Below are positions 6,227 to 12,511 of a stretch of DNA of 12,511 nt, piece after piece (position 1 is the first letter of the stretch; each line of letters opens with the position of its first letter). Source of the DNA: Peptoniphilaceae bacterium (GTDB taxonomy: Bacteria; Bacillota; Clostridia; Tissierellales; Peptoniphilaceae); the NCBI GenBank assembly GCA_029983595.1, contig JASBZD010000029.1, positions 1-12,511 of the forward strand. Reading direction: 5' to 3'. The notes under the pieces are model-generated. The model was not told the origin of the DNA and ran no database searches. It worked only from the letters and a program-made list of their open reading frames with translations. Both the position numbers and the translations under genes were made by a program.

Positions 6227-7271
6227 TCTCACTTATATCTTCTATTTTTAGTTGGTCTTCATATTTATTTTCCATAAATGGAATTTTAAGATGATCATAA
6301 GCCTTTTTAGTCACGATTCGTCCGCGCTGTGTACGAGCTAAGAATCCAATTCTAATTAAAAATGGCTCATATAAATCTTCGATAGTCGTCTTGTCCTCTC
6401 CAGTAGAAACTGCAATAGTATCAATCCCCACTGGCCTATCAGAGAAATTATAAATCATAGTCTCTAAAATTTTTCTATCTGTCTTATCTAGTCCCACATC
6501 ATCAATATCTAATAGTTCTAACGCTTTATCGGCCACTTCTTTAGTTATTACGCCATCTCCTAATACATCAGCATAATCTCTAACGCGTTTTAAAAGTCTA
6601 TTAGCTATACGTGGAGTACCTCTGCTGCGCTTTGCTATTTCTAGTGCACCATGATTATCTATCTGAACTCCTAAAATAGAAGCAGAACGCTTAATAATTT
6701 TTACTAAATCTGAATCATCATAAAGCTCGAGATTTTGGATAACCCCAAATCTATCTCTAAGTGGACTAGTTAAAAGCCCTGCCCTAGTAGTAGCGCCAAT
6801 TAAAGTAAATTTTGGTAGATCCAGCCTTACAGATCTAGCTCCTGGACCTTTCCCTATAACTATATCCAGTGCATAGTCTTCCATGGCAGGATATAAAATC
6901 TCCTCTATAGATTTATTAAGCCTATGTATCTCATCAATAAATAAAACATCGCCTTCTACTAAATTAGATAAAATAGATGCAAGATCACCTTGTCTTTCTA
7001 TCGCAGGCCCAGAAGTAACTCTAATTGAAACCCCCATTTCATTAGCGATAATATTAGCCAGAGTAGTCTTTCCAAGTCCTGGAGGGCCATATAAAAGTGT
7101 ATGATCTAGACTTTCACCACGCATTTTAGCAGCTTTAATAAAAATCTCCATCTGACCTTTCACTTTATCTTGACCAATATAATCTTCAAGCCATTTTGGT
7201 CTTAGATCGAAATCTCTTTCTTCATCCTCAGCTTTTTCAAATGAACTGATAATTCTATTATCAAATTCCAT
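6210..7271 (-). CDS. ruvB: Holliday junction branch-migration ATPase RuvB
   Basis: A 353-residue AAA+ motor. Walker A is GPPGLGKT at 62-69, Walker B FIDEIHRL at 111-118, sensor-1 GATTRAG at 159-165 and the arginine-finger region LRDRFG at 171-176. A lid domain (SRGTPRIANRLLKRVRD) and a C-terminal winged helix (DRPVGIDTIA...YEPFLIRIGFLARTQRGR) follow. RuvB hexamers pump DNA through the RuvA-bound four-way junction during recombination and fork repair. ATG 7271 lies 7 nt after the ruvA stop, with GGTAGGTAA as ribosome site. A short acidic tail (EDISESEETE) is read through DNA that also encodes the start of queA. Confidence 0.98.
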   Translation of the reverse strand: MEFDNRIISSFEKAEDEERDFDLRPKWLEDYIGQDKVKGQMEIFIKAAKMRGESLDHTLLYGPPGLGKTTLANIIANEMGVSIRVTSGPAIERQGDLASILSNLVEGDVLFIDEIHRLNKSIEEILYPAMEDYALDIVIGKGPGARSVRLDLPKFTLIGATTRAGLLTSPLRDRFGVIQNLELYDDSDLVKIIKRSASILGVQIDNHGALEIAKRSRGTPRIANRLLKRVRDYADVLGDGVITKEVADKALELLDIDDVGLDKTDRKILETMIYNFSDRPVGIDTIAVSTGEDKTTIEDLYEPFLIRIGFLARTQRGRIVTKKAYDHLKIPFMENKYEDQLKIEDISESEETE

Positions 7272-7278
7272 AAATTAC

Positions 7279-7869
7279 CTACCTATTAATCTTCTTTAGC
7301 GCCTCTTTAATTAAAATTTCTACACTCATACCATCTTCATAGATTTCAGTGATAATTTCACTAACTTCATATTCCATAAAACCAAGCATAACTAATCCAT
7401 CAGTAGCCTCAATAATTACGCTATTTTTAGATGGTGCTTTAGGCATACTTAATTCATCTTTAAAGTTAAACCCATCTACCTTATCCTTAAGCTCTAAAAT
7501 AATTCTCTCAGCAGTTTTTTTACCTATTCCTGGAGCTTTTGTAAGACCAGTTACATCCTCATTTTTTATCGATAAAATAATAGTTTCATAACTTATTCCA
7601 GATAAAGCCTGAAGAGATAATCTAGGCCCTATGCCTTTTACTGTATTTAAAAGTTTATAGACATCTCGCTCTGTGGTATCAGAAAAACCAAAAAGACTTA
7701 TATCATCTTCTCTAACTACCATATCAATATAGACCTTAGTCTCAATACCTACTTCTAATTCTGATAAAGTAAATAAAGAAGCAGAAGCCTTATAACCGAT
7801 ATTATTTGATAGAATAGTAAAACTATTTATATCTTTTTCTTCAATTTTTCCAATAATAAAATCTATCAT
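7279..7869 (-). CDS. ruvA: Holliday junction DNA-binding protein RuvA
   Basis: A 196-residue protein, normal for RuvA. An N-terminal OB-fold (1-63, ending VREDDISLFGFS) is followed by two helix-hairpin-helix motifs, LNTVKGIGPRLSL (about 74-86) and LTKAPGIGKKTAERI (about 109-123). A linker and the C-terminal RuvB-contacting helical domain (ATDGLVMLGF...IKEALKKI) complete it. Tetramers bind the four-way junction and load RuvB. ATG 7869 lies one base after the ruvC stop, with GAGGTAG overlapping the end of ruvC, so the genes are tightly coupled. Confidence 0.97.
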   Translation of the reverse strand: MIDFIIGKIEEKDINSFTILSNNIGYKASASLFTLSELEVGIETKVYIDMVVREDDISLFGFSDTTERDVYKLLNTVKGIGPRLSLQALSGISYETIILSIKNEDVTGLTKAPGIGKKTAERIILELKDKVDGFNFKDELSMPKAPSKNSVIIEATDGLVMLGFMEYEVSEIITEIYEDGMSVEILIKEALKKINR

Positions 7870-7870
7870 A

Positions 7871-8365
7871 CTACCTCATTTTATACATATCTTTAAATCT
7901 TAGACTAGATGCGTGGATAATGGAAATCGCAAGTGCATCTGCAGCATCATCAGGTTTGGGAATATCCTTTAAATTTAAAAGATTTTTTACAGTCTCTTGC
8001 ATCTGTTTTTTAGTTGCCCTTCCATATCCAGTAATAGACTGTTTTACTTGAAGTGGAGTATATTCATATATCTCAAGTCCTGCATTTTTACAAGCTAAGA
8101 CCTCCACACCTCTAGCATGACCTACCTCAATAGCAGTTTTTACATTTTTATTAAAAAATAATTCCTCAATTGCTACTTCGTCAGGTTTATAAATATCTAT
8201 AATCGTAATCATCGAGTTATAAATTTTTGAAAGCCTTGTAGGGAGATCTTCAGTGGAATAAGTCTCAATAATTCCATAGTCTACCGGTTTATAATTATTT
8301 CCCTCTACATCTATTAAAGCGAAACCTACTATAGCAAGCCCTGGATCTATACCTAATATTCTCAT
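7871..8365 (-). CDS. ruvC: Crossover junction endodeoxyribonuclease RuvC
   Basis: A 164-residue resolvase. The RNase-H-like core shows MRILGIDPGLAIVGFA with catalytic Asp7, a glutamate in AIEELFF (Glu67/68), YTPLQVKQSITGYGRATK, and the C-terminal acidic pair Asp140 and Asp143 in PDDAADALA. RuvC cuts Holliday junctions symmetrically after RuvAB branch migration. The start is fixed by the conserved N-terminus. Unusually for this window, no Shine-Dalgarno sequence directly precedes the ATG: the preceding bases are CTTTATTATTT, abutting a stable hairpin. The nearest AGGAG lies about 39 nt upstream, inside the last codons of the preceding gene and on the other side of that hairpin. Confidence 0.97.
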   Translation of the reverse strand: MRILGIDPGLAIVGFALIDVEGNNYKPVDYGIIETYSTEDLPTRLSKIYNSMITIIDIYKPDEVAIEELFFNKNVKTAIEVGHARGVEVLACKNAGLEIYEYTPLQVKQSITGYGRATKKQMQETVKNLLNLKDIPKPDDAADALAISIIHASSLRFKDMYKMR

Positions 8366-8374
8366 AAATAATAA

Positions 8375-8396
8375 AGACTAAGAAAAATCTTAGTCT
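8375..8396 (-). promoter_or_regulatory. Intergenic hairpin before ruvC
   Basis: On the minus strand AGACTAAGA-TTTT-TCTTAGTCT is a perfect 9-bp stem with a four-base loop, followed by TTATTATTT. It covers the stop codon region of the upstream gene and ends 9 nt before the ruvC ATG. It could be a weak terminator or attenuator (the U-tract is broken by A residues). Alternatively it could be a translational element bringing an upstream AGGAGA close to the start codon. Confidence 0.55.
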
Positions 8397-9117
8397 ATCT
8401 ATATCTCCTTAAAACTTCCTCTAAGACTCCTTCCCAGAATCCATCGACGATTATTCTAATTCCATCTTTAATTAAAAATTCAAAAATCTTATTATTTAAA
8501 GAAATTATCTCTGATCTAGAAATAGGTTTACCCTCTATCTCTAAAGTCACCTCACCCATCTCATCAGATACTTTAAGCTGTCTATCAATATATCTATTAA
8601 CCTTTAAAAGTTTCGGTCTGATAATATTTTTTGAGTAGTTATAAACAGTAAGCCTATACTTTTCCTCTTTTAAAATCTCAAGAGATAATAAATCAGAATA
8701 TCTTATTTTAAAATCAGTAAGAGATTTTTCAAATAAGAAAGCATTTCTAGCCTCTTTTTTAGAATATAAATTCTCAATACCTATAGTATATAAAAGTCTT
8801 TTTTCAATCTCATTAGCTGTATTAGATGATTTTTTACCTAATTTATATCCTTCTAAGAAAAGATATACCTCAAGTCTATTTATATCACTATGAATTAGCT
8901 CAGATATATTTTTAGCCGCAAGATCTTTGCCAGGATTATTTCTAAGATTTTTTAATATAATTTTTTTAAGGCTACTAAGAGAAAAGTATTTAATATAAAA
9001 ATTAGAGATAGAATCTTCATTATCATATAAATTTAAAAGAAGGTTTAAGCTCCCCTCATCATCATCAAATAAAAATTTTCTTTTTAAATCTCTAGAAATT
9101 TCTTTCGTACTGTTCAT
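8395..9117 (-). CDS. Unknown 240-aa protein heading the ruvCAB operon
   Basis: I do not recognise a family. The 240-residue product is soluble-looking, with no signal peptide or membrane helix, and is dominated by charged helical stretches such as KKIILKNLRNN, AKNISELIHS and EKRLLYTIGIEN. It is rich in Leu, Ile, Lys, Glu and Ser. A Lys/Arg/Tyr-rich middle (about 155-185) and a short strand-like VTLEIEG precede the C-terminal IIVDGFWEGVLEEVLRRYR. No cysteine or obvious catalytic motif stands out. ATG 9117 has a good AAGGAG and lies about 25 nt from a promoter -10, so it is the first gene of the long operon. Its last codons contain an AGGAGA that may serve ruvC. Position suggests, but does not show, a link to DNA processing. 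Confidence 0.8.
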   Translation of the reverse strand: MNSTKEISRDLKRKFLFDDDEGSLNLLLNLYDNEDSISNFYIKYFSLSSLKKIILKNLRNNPGKDLAAKNISELIHSDINRLEVYLFLEGYKLGKKSSNTANEIEKRLLYTIGIENLYSKKEARNAFLFEKSLTDFKIRYSDLLSLEILKEEKYRLTVYNYSKNIIRPKLLKVNRYIDRQLKVSDEMGEVTLEIEGKPISRSEIISLNNKIFEFLIKDGIRIIVDGFWEGVLEEVLRRYR

Positions 9118-9143
9118 TCTTTTCTCCTTAAGTCGTATTAGTA

Positions 9144-9172
9144 ATTATACTATATTTTTATGCTTTTGTGGG
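9144..9172 (-). promoter_or_regulatory. Putative promoter of the 240-aa gene/ruvCAB operon
   Basis: On the minus strand a perfect TATAAT (9144-9149) sits in ATAGTATAAT, the same context as the rplU promoter, with AT-rich DNA upstream. The -35 at 17 nt spacing (CCCACA, 9167-9172) is poor. It lies between the upstream terminator and the 240-aa gene and is the only good promoter I see for the operon running to the SCIFF genes. Confidence 0.55.
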
Positions 9173-9192
9173 ACTAAAAAAGACAAAAAACT
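9173..9192. repeat. Imperfect 20-bp direct repeat, copy 1
   Basis: This copy reads ACTAAAAAAGACAAAAAACT on the plus strand and differs from the copy at 9213-9232 at one base. Starts are 40 bp apart. On the minus strand each copy gives a T-rich GTCTTTTTTAGT, so the pair may be a duplicated terminator U-tract. Confidence 0.7.
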
Positions 9193-9212
9193 AAATTTTA
9201 AAATATCGAATA

Positions 9213-9232
9213 ACTAAAAAAGACCAAAAACT
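9213..9232. repeat. Imperfect 20-bp direct repeat, copy 2
   Basis: This copy reads ACTAAAAAAGACCAAAAACT on the plus strand, with one substitution relative to 9173-9192. It contains the distal stem arm and U-tract of the terminator-like hairpin at 9216-9248. Confidence 0.7.
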
Positions 9233-9248
9233 TGGATAAACCAGGTCT
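9216..9248 (-). terminator. Probable terminator after the nagB-linked membrane gene
   Basis: On the minus strand AGACC-TGG-TTTAT-CCA pairs back, after a one-sided AGTTTTT bulge, with GGTCT, followed by TTTTTT. The stem is 8 bp with a 7-nt bulge, so it is imperfect. The strong U-tract and its position about 20 nt past the stop of the 9269-10282 gene support the call. A second T-run from the repeated copy lies 40 nt further on. Confidence 0.5.
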
Positions 9249-9268
9249 ATGGCCTTAATAATATCAGA

Positions 9269-10282
9269 TTAAATAGCTAAAGGAATAACAAAAAATATTA
9301 AACCTATAACAAACATACTTATCGCACCTAAAAGACTTTGAGAAAAGTCATATTTATTAAATGAAATATTATCCTTATTCATAATTTTACCTAATAAAAC
9401 AGTAATAAATCCTAATATAGGTAAAATTAAAATTGCAGCAAGTAAACTAAGTCCTACATTAAAGAATCCATAAAATGTAACTACAGAAACTAGCATAGGA
9501 ATAATCTTATATAAAGGACTATTTAATCTATCAGACCATATCACAAAAAGCGTAATAATAGCAGAAAGTACAAATAATACATTGTTAATATTTCTAAAAA
9601 TATTTATTCTAGAAATCTGAGACTGATCATATTCCTCAACTAAGCTTACATACATTCCGCCTTCGTTAAAGCTATAAATTTCAGCATCATTTGCATACTT
9701 ATCATCAGTAAACTTATCTACTCTAGCATTAGTGACAAATGCTGATAACTGTGATAATTTACTATTATTTTTATAAATTAAACTTTTCGGTCTATAAGAA
9801 AGAGTAAAGTCATAATTTTTAATATCTTCAGATAAGGGAACTCTCATCTCTGATGTAGAACTAAATTTATATTCTGGTAAATTTTTGTGTAAATTCCCAT
9901 TATTTAATTTTTCATCAAAAATAATATTATTTATACTATCAAAATCACCTTTTAAAGTTACAATGCTCTTAGATGGCGCGACATCTGGTCCAAAAAAAGT
10001 ATGCTCAGAAAGTTTACCTAAGATTCTCATACTTGAATCAGCTCCTGAATAGTTAAAACTTATTTTATAACTATATACGCTATCGTCTTCATTATATCCT
10101 CTAGAAATTTTTAAATTATCCACGCTAGATGGGCTATCAAAAAATACACCGCCAAAAGGTACGGTTTTATTTTTTTTCTGATCCCATAAAATATCTTTTC
10201 CAAACCATGGCATAAAAGTAGTAGCAAATACTATCAAAAGTAAAATAGCATAAATAATTAAGTTCCTTATCTTTTTGTTCAT
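9269..10282 (-). CDS. Membrane protein with large extracytoplasmic domain, function unknown
   Basis: A 337-residue protein of no family I recognise. An N-terminal basic stretch (MNKKIRN) and hydrophobic helix at 8-26 lead into a roughly 205-residue polar domain (27-232) rich in Ser, Asn, Asp and aromatic residues, with beta-like alternation and no cysteine. Four more helices follow at about 233-249, 259-273, 275-298 and 315-336. If the N-terminus is cytoplasmic, the polar domain lies outside the cell. ATG 10282 follows AAGGAG and lies 19 nt after nagB, so it is probably co-transcribed with that gene. A substrate-binding, wall-associated or sensory role is imaginable; nothing proves one. A terminator-like hairpin follows. 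Confidence 0.8.
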   Translation of the reverse strand: MNKKIRNLIIYAILLLIVFATTFMPWFGKDILWDQKKNKTVPFGGVFFDSPSSVDNLKISRGYNEDDSVYSYKISFNYSGADSSMRILGKLSEHTFFGPDVAPSKSIVTLKGDFDSINNIIFDEKLNNGNLHKNLPEYKFSSTSEMRVPLSEDIKNYDFTLSYRPKSLIYKNNSKLSQLSAFVTNARVDKFTDDKYANDAEIYSFNEGGMYVSLVEEYDQSQISRINIFRNINNVLFVLSAIITLFVIWSDRLNSPLYKIIPMLVSVVTFYGFFNVGLSLLAAILILPILGFITVLLGKIMNKDNISFNKYDFSQSLLGAISMFVIGLIFFVIPLAI

Positions 10283-10301
10283 AGTTTAAAACTCCTTAAA
10301 A

Positions 10302-11027
10302 TTATAATAAGCTAGCCGCATCCTCATCTAAAATTACAACTAAATCAGGATGAACCTGTAAAATACTAGCTGGCACTTTAGGGTCAATAGGACCTCTTAA
10401 AGATTTATAAATAGCATCGGCTTTATTTTTACCATTAGCTATAAGTAGCACTTTTTTGGCACTCATTATAGACTTCATACCCATTGTAATAGCCTCTTTA
10501 GGTACATCATCTATATTTTCAAAAAATCTTGAGTTATCTGATATAGTCTTTTCAGTTAATTTAACTAAATGAGTTTCAGGTGTGAAAACATCAGAAGGTT
10601 CATTAAAGCCTATATGTCCATTCGCTCCAATACCTAAAACTTGAATATCAGTCCCACCGGCATTTTCAATTTCTTCATCATATTTTTTACCGTATTCTTC
10701 TGGATTTTCTATAGTACCAGAAGGTACGCGAGTATATTCTTTATTAATATCAACATGATTAAATAATTTATCATTCATAAAATATCTATAAGATTGATCA
10801 TTTTCAGGATCTAGTCCATAATACTCATCTAAGTTAAAAGTTTTTACATCTTTAAAGCTAATTTCATTATTCTCGTTAGCTTTAACCAAATTGGCATACA
10901 TTCCTTCAGGCGTACTACCTGTAGCTAAACCTAAAATAGATTTAGGATTTTCTTTAAGCATTGAAATAATAATTTCAGATGCTTTTTGGCTTAATTCTTC
11001 GTAATCTTTACAAATAATCAGTTCCAT
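10302..11027 (-). CDS. nagB: Glucosamine-6-phosphate deaminase
   Basis: A 241-residue enzyme from ATG 11027 (MELIICKDYEEL), preceded by AAAGGAGA. A start ten codons upstream would lie at or before the predicted transcription start, so I reject it. NagB converts glucosamine-6-phosphate to fructose-6-phosphate plus ammonia, linking amino-sugar breakdown to glycolysis. Visible motifs are the phosphate-binding LGLATGSTPEGMY (about 32-44), NLDEYYG with catalytic Asp67, GIGANGHIGFNEP with His138 and Glu143, and AITMGMKSI. At the position of E. coli Asp141 there is Asn136, as in Bacillus-type enzymes. The length matches the short Gram-positive NagB class. It has its own promoter and is followed by a membrane-protein gene. 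No nagA is in view. Confidence 0.95.
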   Translation of the reverse strand: MELIICKDYEELSQKASEIIISMLKENPKSILGLATGSTPEGMYANLVKANENNEISFKDVKTFNLDEYYGLDPENDQSYRYFMNDKLFNHVDINKEYTRVPSGTIENPEEYGKKYDEEIENAGGTDIQVLGIGANGHIGFNEPSDVFTPETHLVKLTEKTISDNSRFFENIDDVPKEAITMGMKSIMSAKKVLLIANGKNKADAIYKSLRGPIDPKVPASILQVHPDLVVILDEDAASLL

Positions 11028-11061
11028 AATTTTTATCTCCTTTGTAATAAAATACAATCTA

Positions 11062-11070
11062 ATTTTATCA
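11062..11070 (-). promoter_or_regulatory. Putative nagB promoter (extended -10)
   Basis: On the minus strand TGATAAAAT is an extended -10 (TG-n-TAAAAT). The expected -35 (TTTATT at 17 nt) is weak. It lies about 35 nt ahead of the nagB ATG, just past the stop of the preceding gene. An AT-only 8-bp inverted repeat (11073-11080 with 11089-11096) overlaps that stop and may be a very weak terminator. Confidence 0.4.
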
Positions 11071-11090
11071 TTAAATAATTAAAAAATAAA

Positions 11091-12511
11091 TTATTTTGAA
11101 AAATCGACATTTATTACTTTTTTCAAGCTATCTTTTTCTCTATTATTTAAAGTGTCAGATACGACCTTGCCCATATTATCTAGTGTATAGGCATAATCAT
11201 CTCCAAACTTATCACGTCTTAAAATTCCAGATAGATAAAGTATTTCTAGAGCTTTATTTCCATATTTTTCATCTTTTAAAATAGCAGGATTTCCAACTCT
11301 TATTGATTCTATAGTTTTTTCAAAAATATCACTACTTGATAAACTTCTACCTATATATCTTTCAAAAGTTTCCTTCTTTAATACTGAAGTAACAATATTA
11401 GCATAAAACTCAGAAAAACTTGGCGAACAGAAAAATGTATATCTATCTTCAAAATTTAGAGATTGATACTCATCTACAGTTACTAAATTATTAGCTAATG
11501 ACATAGAGATACAAAGATTTATCTCATCTTCTAAAGTATCAGACTCTTCTCCAGCCATTAAAAGCTGGTATAGTAAAAATATTTCTTCTACTTCTCTTAG
11601 GCTTTTTTTAGTAATCCTCTCCTTAGCTTTTGTAATAGTAATATTGTCAAACTTAGAAAGACCTTCACACACATTAGCCATTTTAAAGATTCCAGTAAGA
11701 TCAACTTTATTTCTTTCAGCCTTTTTTATTTCTCTGACTAAATCTTTTGGTGTAAGTTTAAATTTATGTTTATATTTATCCTTAATTAAAAATAGGTTTT
11801 CTATAGTATATCGAAGCCTTGATAATGCAGGTTTTAAATTTATATCACGGTTTGACTCATTATATAAAATAATCTCTAATATCCCCACAAAACTCTCAAG
11901 CTCTCCCTCAATATGAAACATTCCCTCTTTAACTAGATATTCAATAAACATGTAATAATCAATATCTAAAAGCATAGAACTATCAGAAGTCTGTATAAAA
12001 TAATCAATTAAAGTCGTTATATGAATATAAAAACTCTGTAAATCCTCTGGCATGTACTTTTCATAAAGCTCATAAGAGTAGGTATATAAAAGATCATCAA
12101 TATAAGAAATCAGATTTTCAGCTATCCTTTGATAGAGCATACTAGTTACTAAAACATCAATTATATTATCAATTCTAAATTCATCAAAAACATAAAAAAT
12201 ATCTTCATACTCATATTCTTTAAGTAAAATCATATTTTCTATAGTATTTAGATCATTTTCAGTATCTATAATCCCAAAAAATATATCATTTTCAGAAAGC
12301 TCGAAATCTGTATGATTAAAGTATTCTTCAACTATCCCGGTTTCCATATTAGACCCCATAAAATAATCTTCATGAACCGACTCGACTTTAATAAACTCAA
12401 GATTTACAAACGCGATATAAGGATTTAAATCTTTATAATTATTATTATCATCTGAATCATCTATTTCAGAAAGTATAAGATTTAAGTTATAATTTGTAAG
12501 ATTCTCTATTA
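11091..12511 (-). CDS. Large unknown protein, 5' end beyond the window
   Basis: The frame stays open through the right edge, giving at least 472 residues. An internal ATG at 12359 lacks any ribosome site, and the 50 codons upstream of it are open and protein-like (NPYIAFVNLEFIKVESVHEDYF), so the true start lies outside. I do not recognise the family. The visible part looks acidic, with an Asp/Asn-rich stretch near the edge (SEIDDSDDNNNYKD), many aromatic residues, and long helical segments (about residues 90-330 of the visible part). The C-terminus (KALEILYLSGILRRDKFGDD) resembles a small helical or winged-helix-like end, but that is impression only. No signal or membrane helix is visible. 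It is separated from nagB by a promoter and is probably the last gene of its own unit. Confidence 0.75.
   Translation of the reverse strand, partial: IENLTNYNLNLILSEIDDSDDNNNYKDLNPYIAFVNLEFIKVESVHEDYFMGSNMETGIVEEYFNHTDFELSENDIFFGIIDTENDLNTIENMILLKEYEYEDIFYVFDEFRIDNIIDVLVTSMLYQRIAENLISYIDDLLYTYSYELYEKYMPEDLQSFYIHITTLIDYFIQTSDSSMLLDIDYYMFIEYLVKEGMFHIEGELESFVGILEIILYNESNRDINLKPALSRLRYTIENLFLIKDKYKHKFKLTPKDLVREIKKAERNKVDLTGIFKMANVCEGLSKFDNITITKAKERITKKSLREVEEIFLLYQLLMAGEESDTLEDEINLCISMSLANNLVTVDEYQSLNFEDRYTFFCSPSFSEFYANIVTSVLKKETFERYIGRSLSSSDIFEKTIESIRVGNPAILKDEKYGNKALEILYLSGILRRDKFGDDYAYTLDNMGKVVSDTLNNREKDSLKKVINVDFSK

Noticed and set aside
11028..11057. 10-codon N-terminal extension of NagB
   Set aside because: It lies at or ahead of the predicted transcription start. 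AAAGGAG directly precedes ATG 11027.
12357..12359. ATG at 12359 as start of the right-edge gene
   Set aside because: There is no Shine-Dalgarno sequence, and the same frame continues open and protein-like to the window edge, so the gene is partial.
1..12511. CRISPR arrays, tRNA or rRNA genes, insertion sequences, phage genes
   Set aside because: No regularly spaced repeats, transposase or integrase motifs, or tRNA-like folds were seen on either strand.

Overview
The window is AT-rich, compactly organised and entirely minus-strand coded. Shine-Dalgarno sequences are strong (AGGAGG, AAGGAG). The gene content is low-GC Gram-positive: an L27 with an N-terminal extension next to its Prp protease, an rplU leader, and a SCIFF ranthipeptide precursor after yajC. 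This points to a Clostridia/Tissierellia-type anaerobe, perhaps a Gram-positive anaerobic coccus. The genus is inference; no rRNA is present.

Layout, from the left edge: (1) the 5' end of glmU with its own promoter; (2) a ribosomal operon read rplU-prp-rpmA, with promoter, a foldable 5' leader and a terminator; (3) a loosely packed stretch (about 1.39-2.19 kb) with one small four-helix membrane protein and a possible gene remnant; (4) a long operon starting at a promoter near 9.15 kb and read as 240-aa unknown - ruvC - ruvA - ruvB - queA - tgt - yajC - SCIFF precursor - [terminator-like hairpin] - SCIFF radical-SAM maturase; (5) nagB followed by a five-helix membrane protein with a large extracytoplasmic domain; (6) a large unrecognised protein open at the right edge.

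The long operon combines Holliday-junction processing (RuvABC), queuosine tRNA modification (QueA, Tgt), a Sec-associated membrane protein (YajC) and a RiPP precursor/maturase pair. Most gaps are under 25 nt, and several Shine-Dalgarno sequences lie within the preceding gene's last codons or stop, which suggests translational coupling. The main anomaly is that the SCIFF maturase is split by one extra base in a six-base homopolymer, although both halves are well conserved and the precursor is intact. This is either a real lesion or a homopolymer error in the assembly. A hairpin plus U-tract between precursor and maturase probably lowers maturase expression relative to precursor.

I see no wholly new system. 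SCIFF/ranthipeptide loci are known. The unrecognised parts are the 240-aa protein heading the ruv operon, the nagB-linked membrane protein, the partial 472-residue protein, and the small-ORF debris at 1.9-2.05 kb.
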